Positions 42,371 through 42,483 of a DNA stretch of 42,483 bases are shown one piece after another (the first letter of the stretch is position 1; every line of letters starts with the position of its first letter). The stretch is from Acholeplasmatales bacterium (lineage in GTDB: Bacteria; Bacillota_I; Bacilli_A; Acholeplasmatales; Anaeroplasmataceae), in NCBI GenBank assembly GCA_900767915.1, contig CAAGAX010000034.1, positions 1 through 42,483 on the forward strand. The letters are read 5' to 3'. The notes beneath the pieces are model-generated. The model saw only the letters and a program-made list of their open reading frames with translations. It searched no databases and was not told the origin of the DNA. Position numbers and translations under genes: made by a program.

Positions 42371-42483
42371 TCGTATAATATATTTGTATTAATTATTTAG
42401 TGATGTTAATACATAAACATCTATTTAATATTCAATTATTATTGAATACATGTTAATATATTTTTGATAGCACTGTAGACTAT

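Noticed and set aside
1..42483. CRISPR arrays, rRNA genes and prophage modules
   Set aside because: There are no regularly spaced repeats of 25-40 bases, no rRNA-like sequence, and no phage structural or integrase genes.

Overview
The window is a chromosomal segment of a very AT-rich, low-GC Gram-positive bacterium (Bacillota, Bacilli-like). It uses TGA as a stop and TGG for Trp, so the genetic code is the standard bacterial one. Two blocks keep a Bacillus-like order: rlmB-sigH-rpmG-secE-nusG, and a sporulation/housekeeping block of dusB, maf, spoIIE, yabP, yabQ and lysS. SpoIIE, YabP, YabQ and a SigH-like sigma factor indicate an endospore former or a recent descendant of one. Species cannot be named from the sequence.

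Layout. 1-0.9 kb: tail of a Rpn/transposase-like gene and a decayed IS1182-type transposase. 0.9-5.0 kb: a class A penicillin-binding protein (minus strand), a CDF metal exporter and a DAHP synthase. 5.3-7.9 kb: rlmB, sigH, rpmG, secE, nusG. 8.1-22.6 kb: a c-di-GMP-I riboswitch, then three membrane-anchored or secreted proteins and one giant 3,864-residue surface protein. 22.7-27.4 kb: dusB and maf (minus), spoIIE, a thioesterase (minus), yabP and yabQ. 27.4-29.5 kb: a graveyard of broken AlbA_2/RecG-like and ISL3-like genes plus a structured non-coding stretch. 29.6-32.6 kb: lysS and three uncharacterised genes. 32.7-39 kb: a second c-di-GMP-I riboswitch, then six secreted proteins, five of them with a shared T-T-Y-A-W/Y signal-peptide end. 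39.1-40.0 kb: a SipW-type (Ser-His-Asp) signal peptidase. 40.3-42.1 kb: an AbiEi/AbiEii toxin-antitoxin pair with foreign codon use.

The most notable system is the pair of riboswitch-controlled secretion loci. In both leaders the aptamer's 3' strand doubles as the 5' arm of an intrinsic terminator. c-di-GMP binding should therefore block termination and switch the operons ON. Their products look like a c-di-GMP-induced extracellular matrix or fibre apparatus: a tandem family of small SipW-dependent subunits sharing a C-terminal EGWD-type motif, a giant beta-helix/GLUG-like adhesin with companion proteins, and one dedicated signal peptidase serving both loci. Functions are inferred from sequence motifs only; no database search was run.
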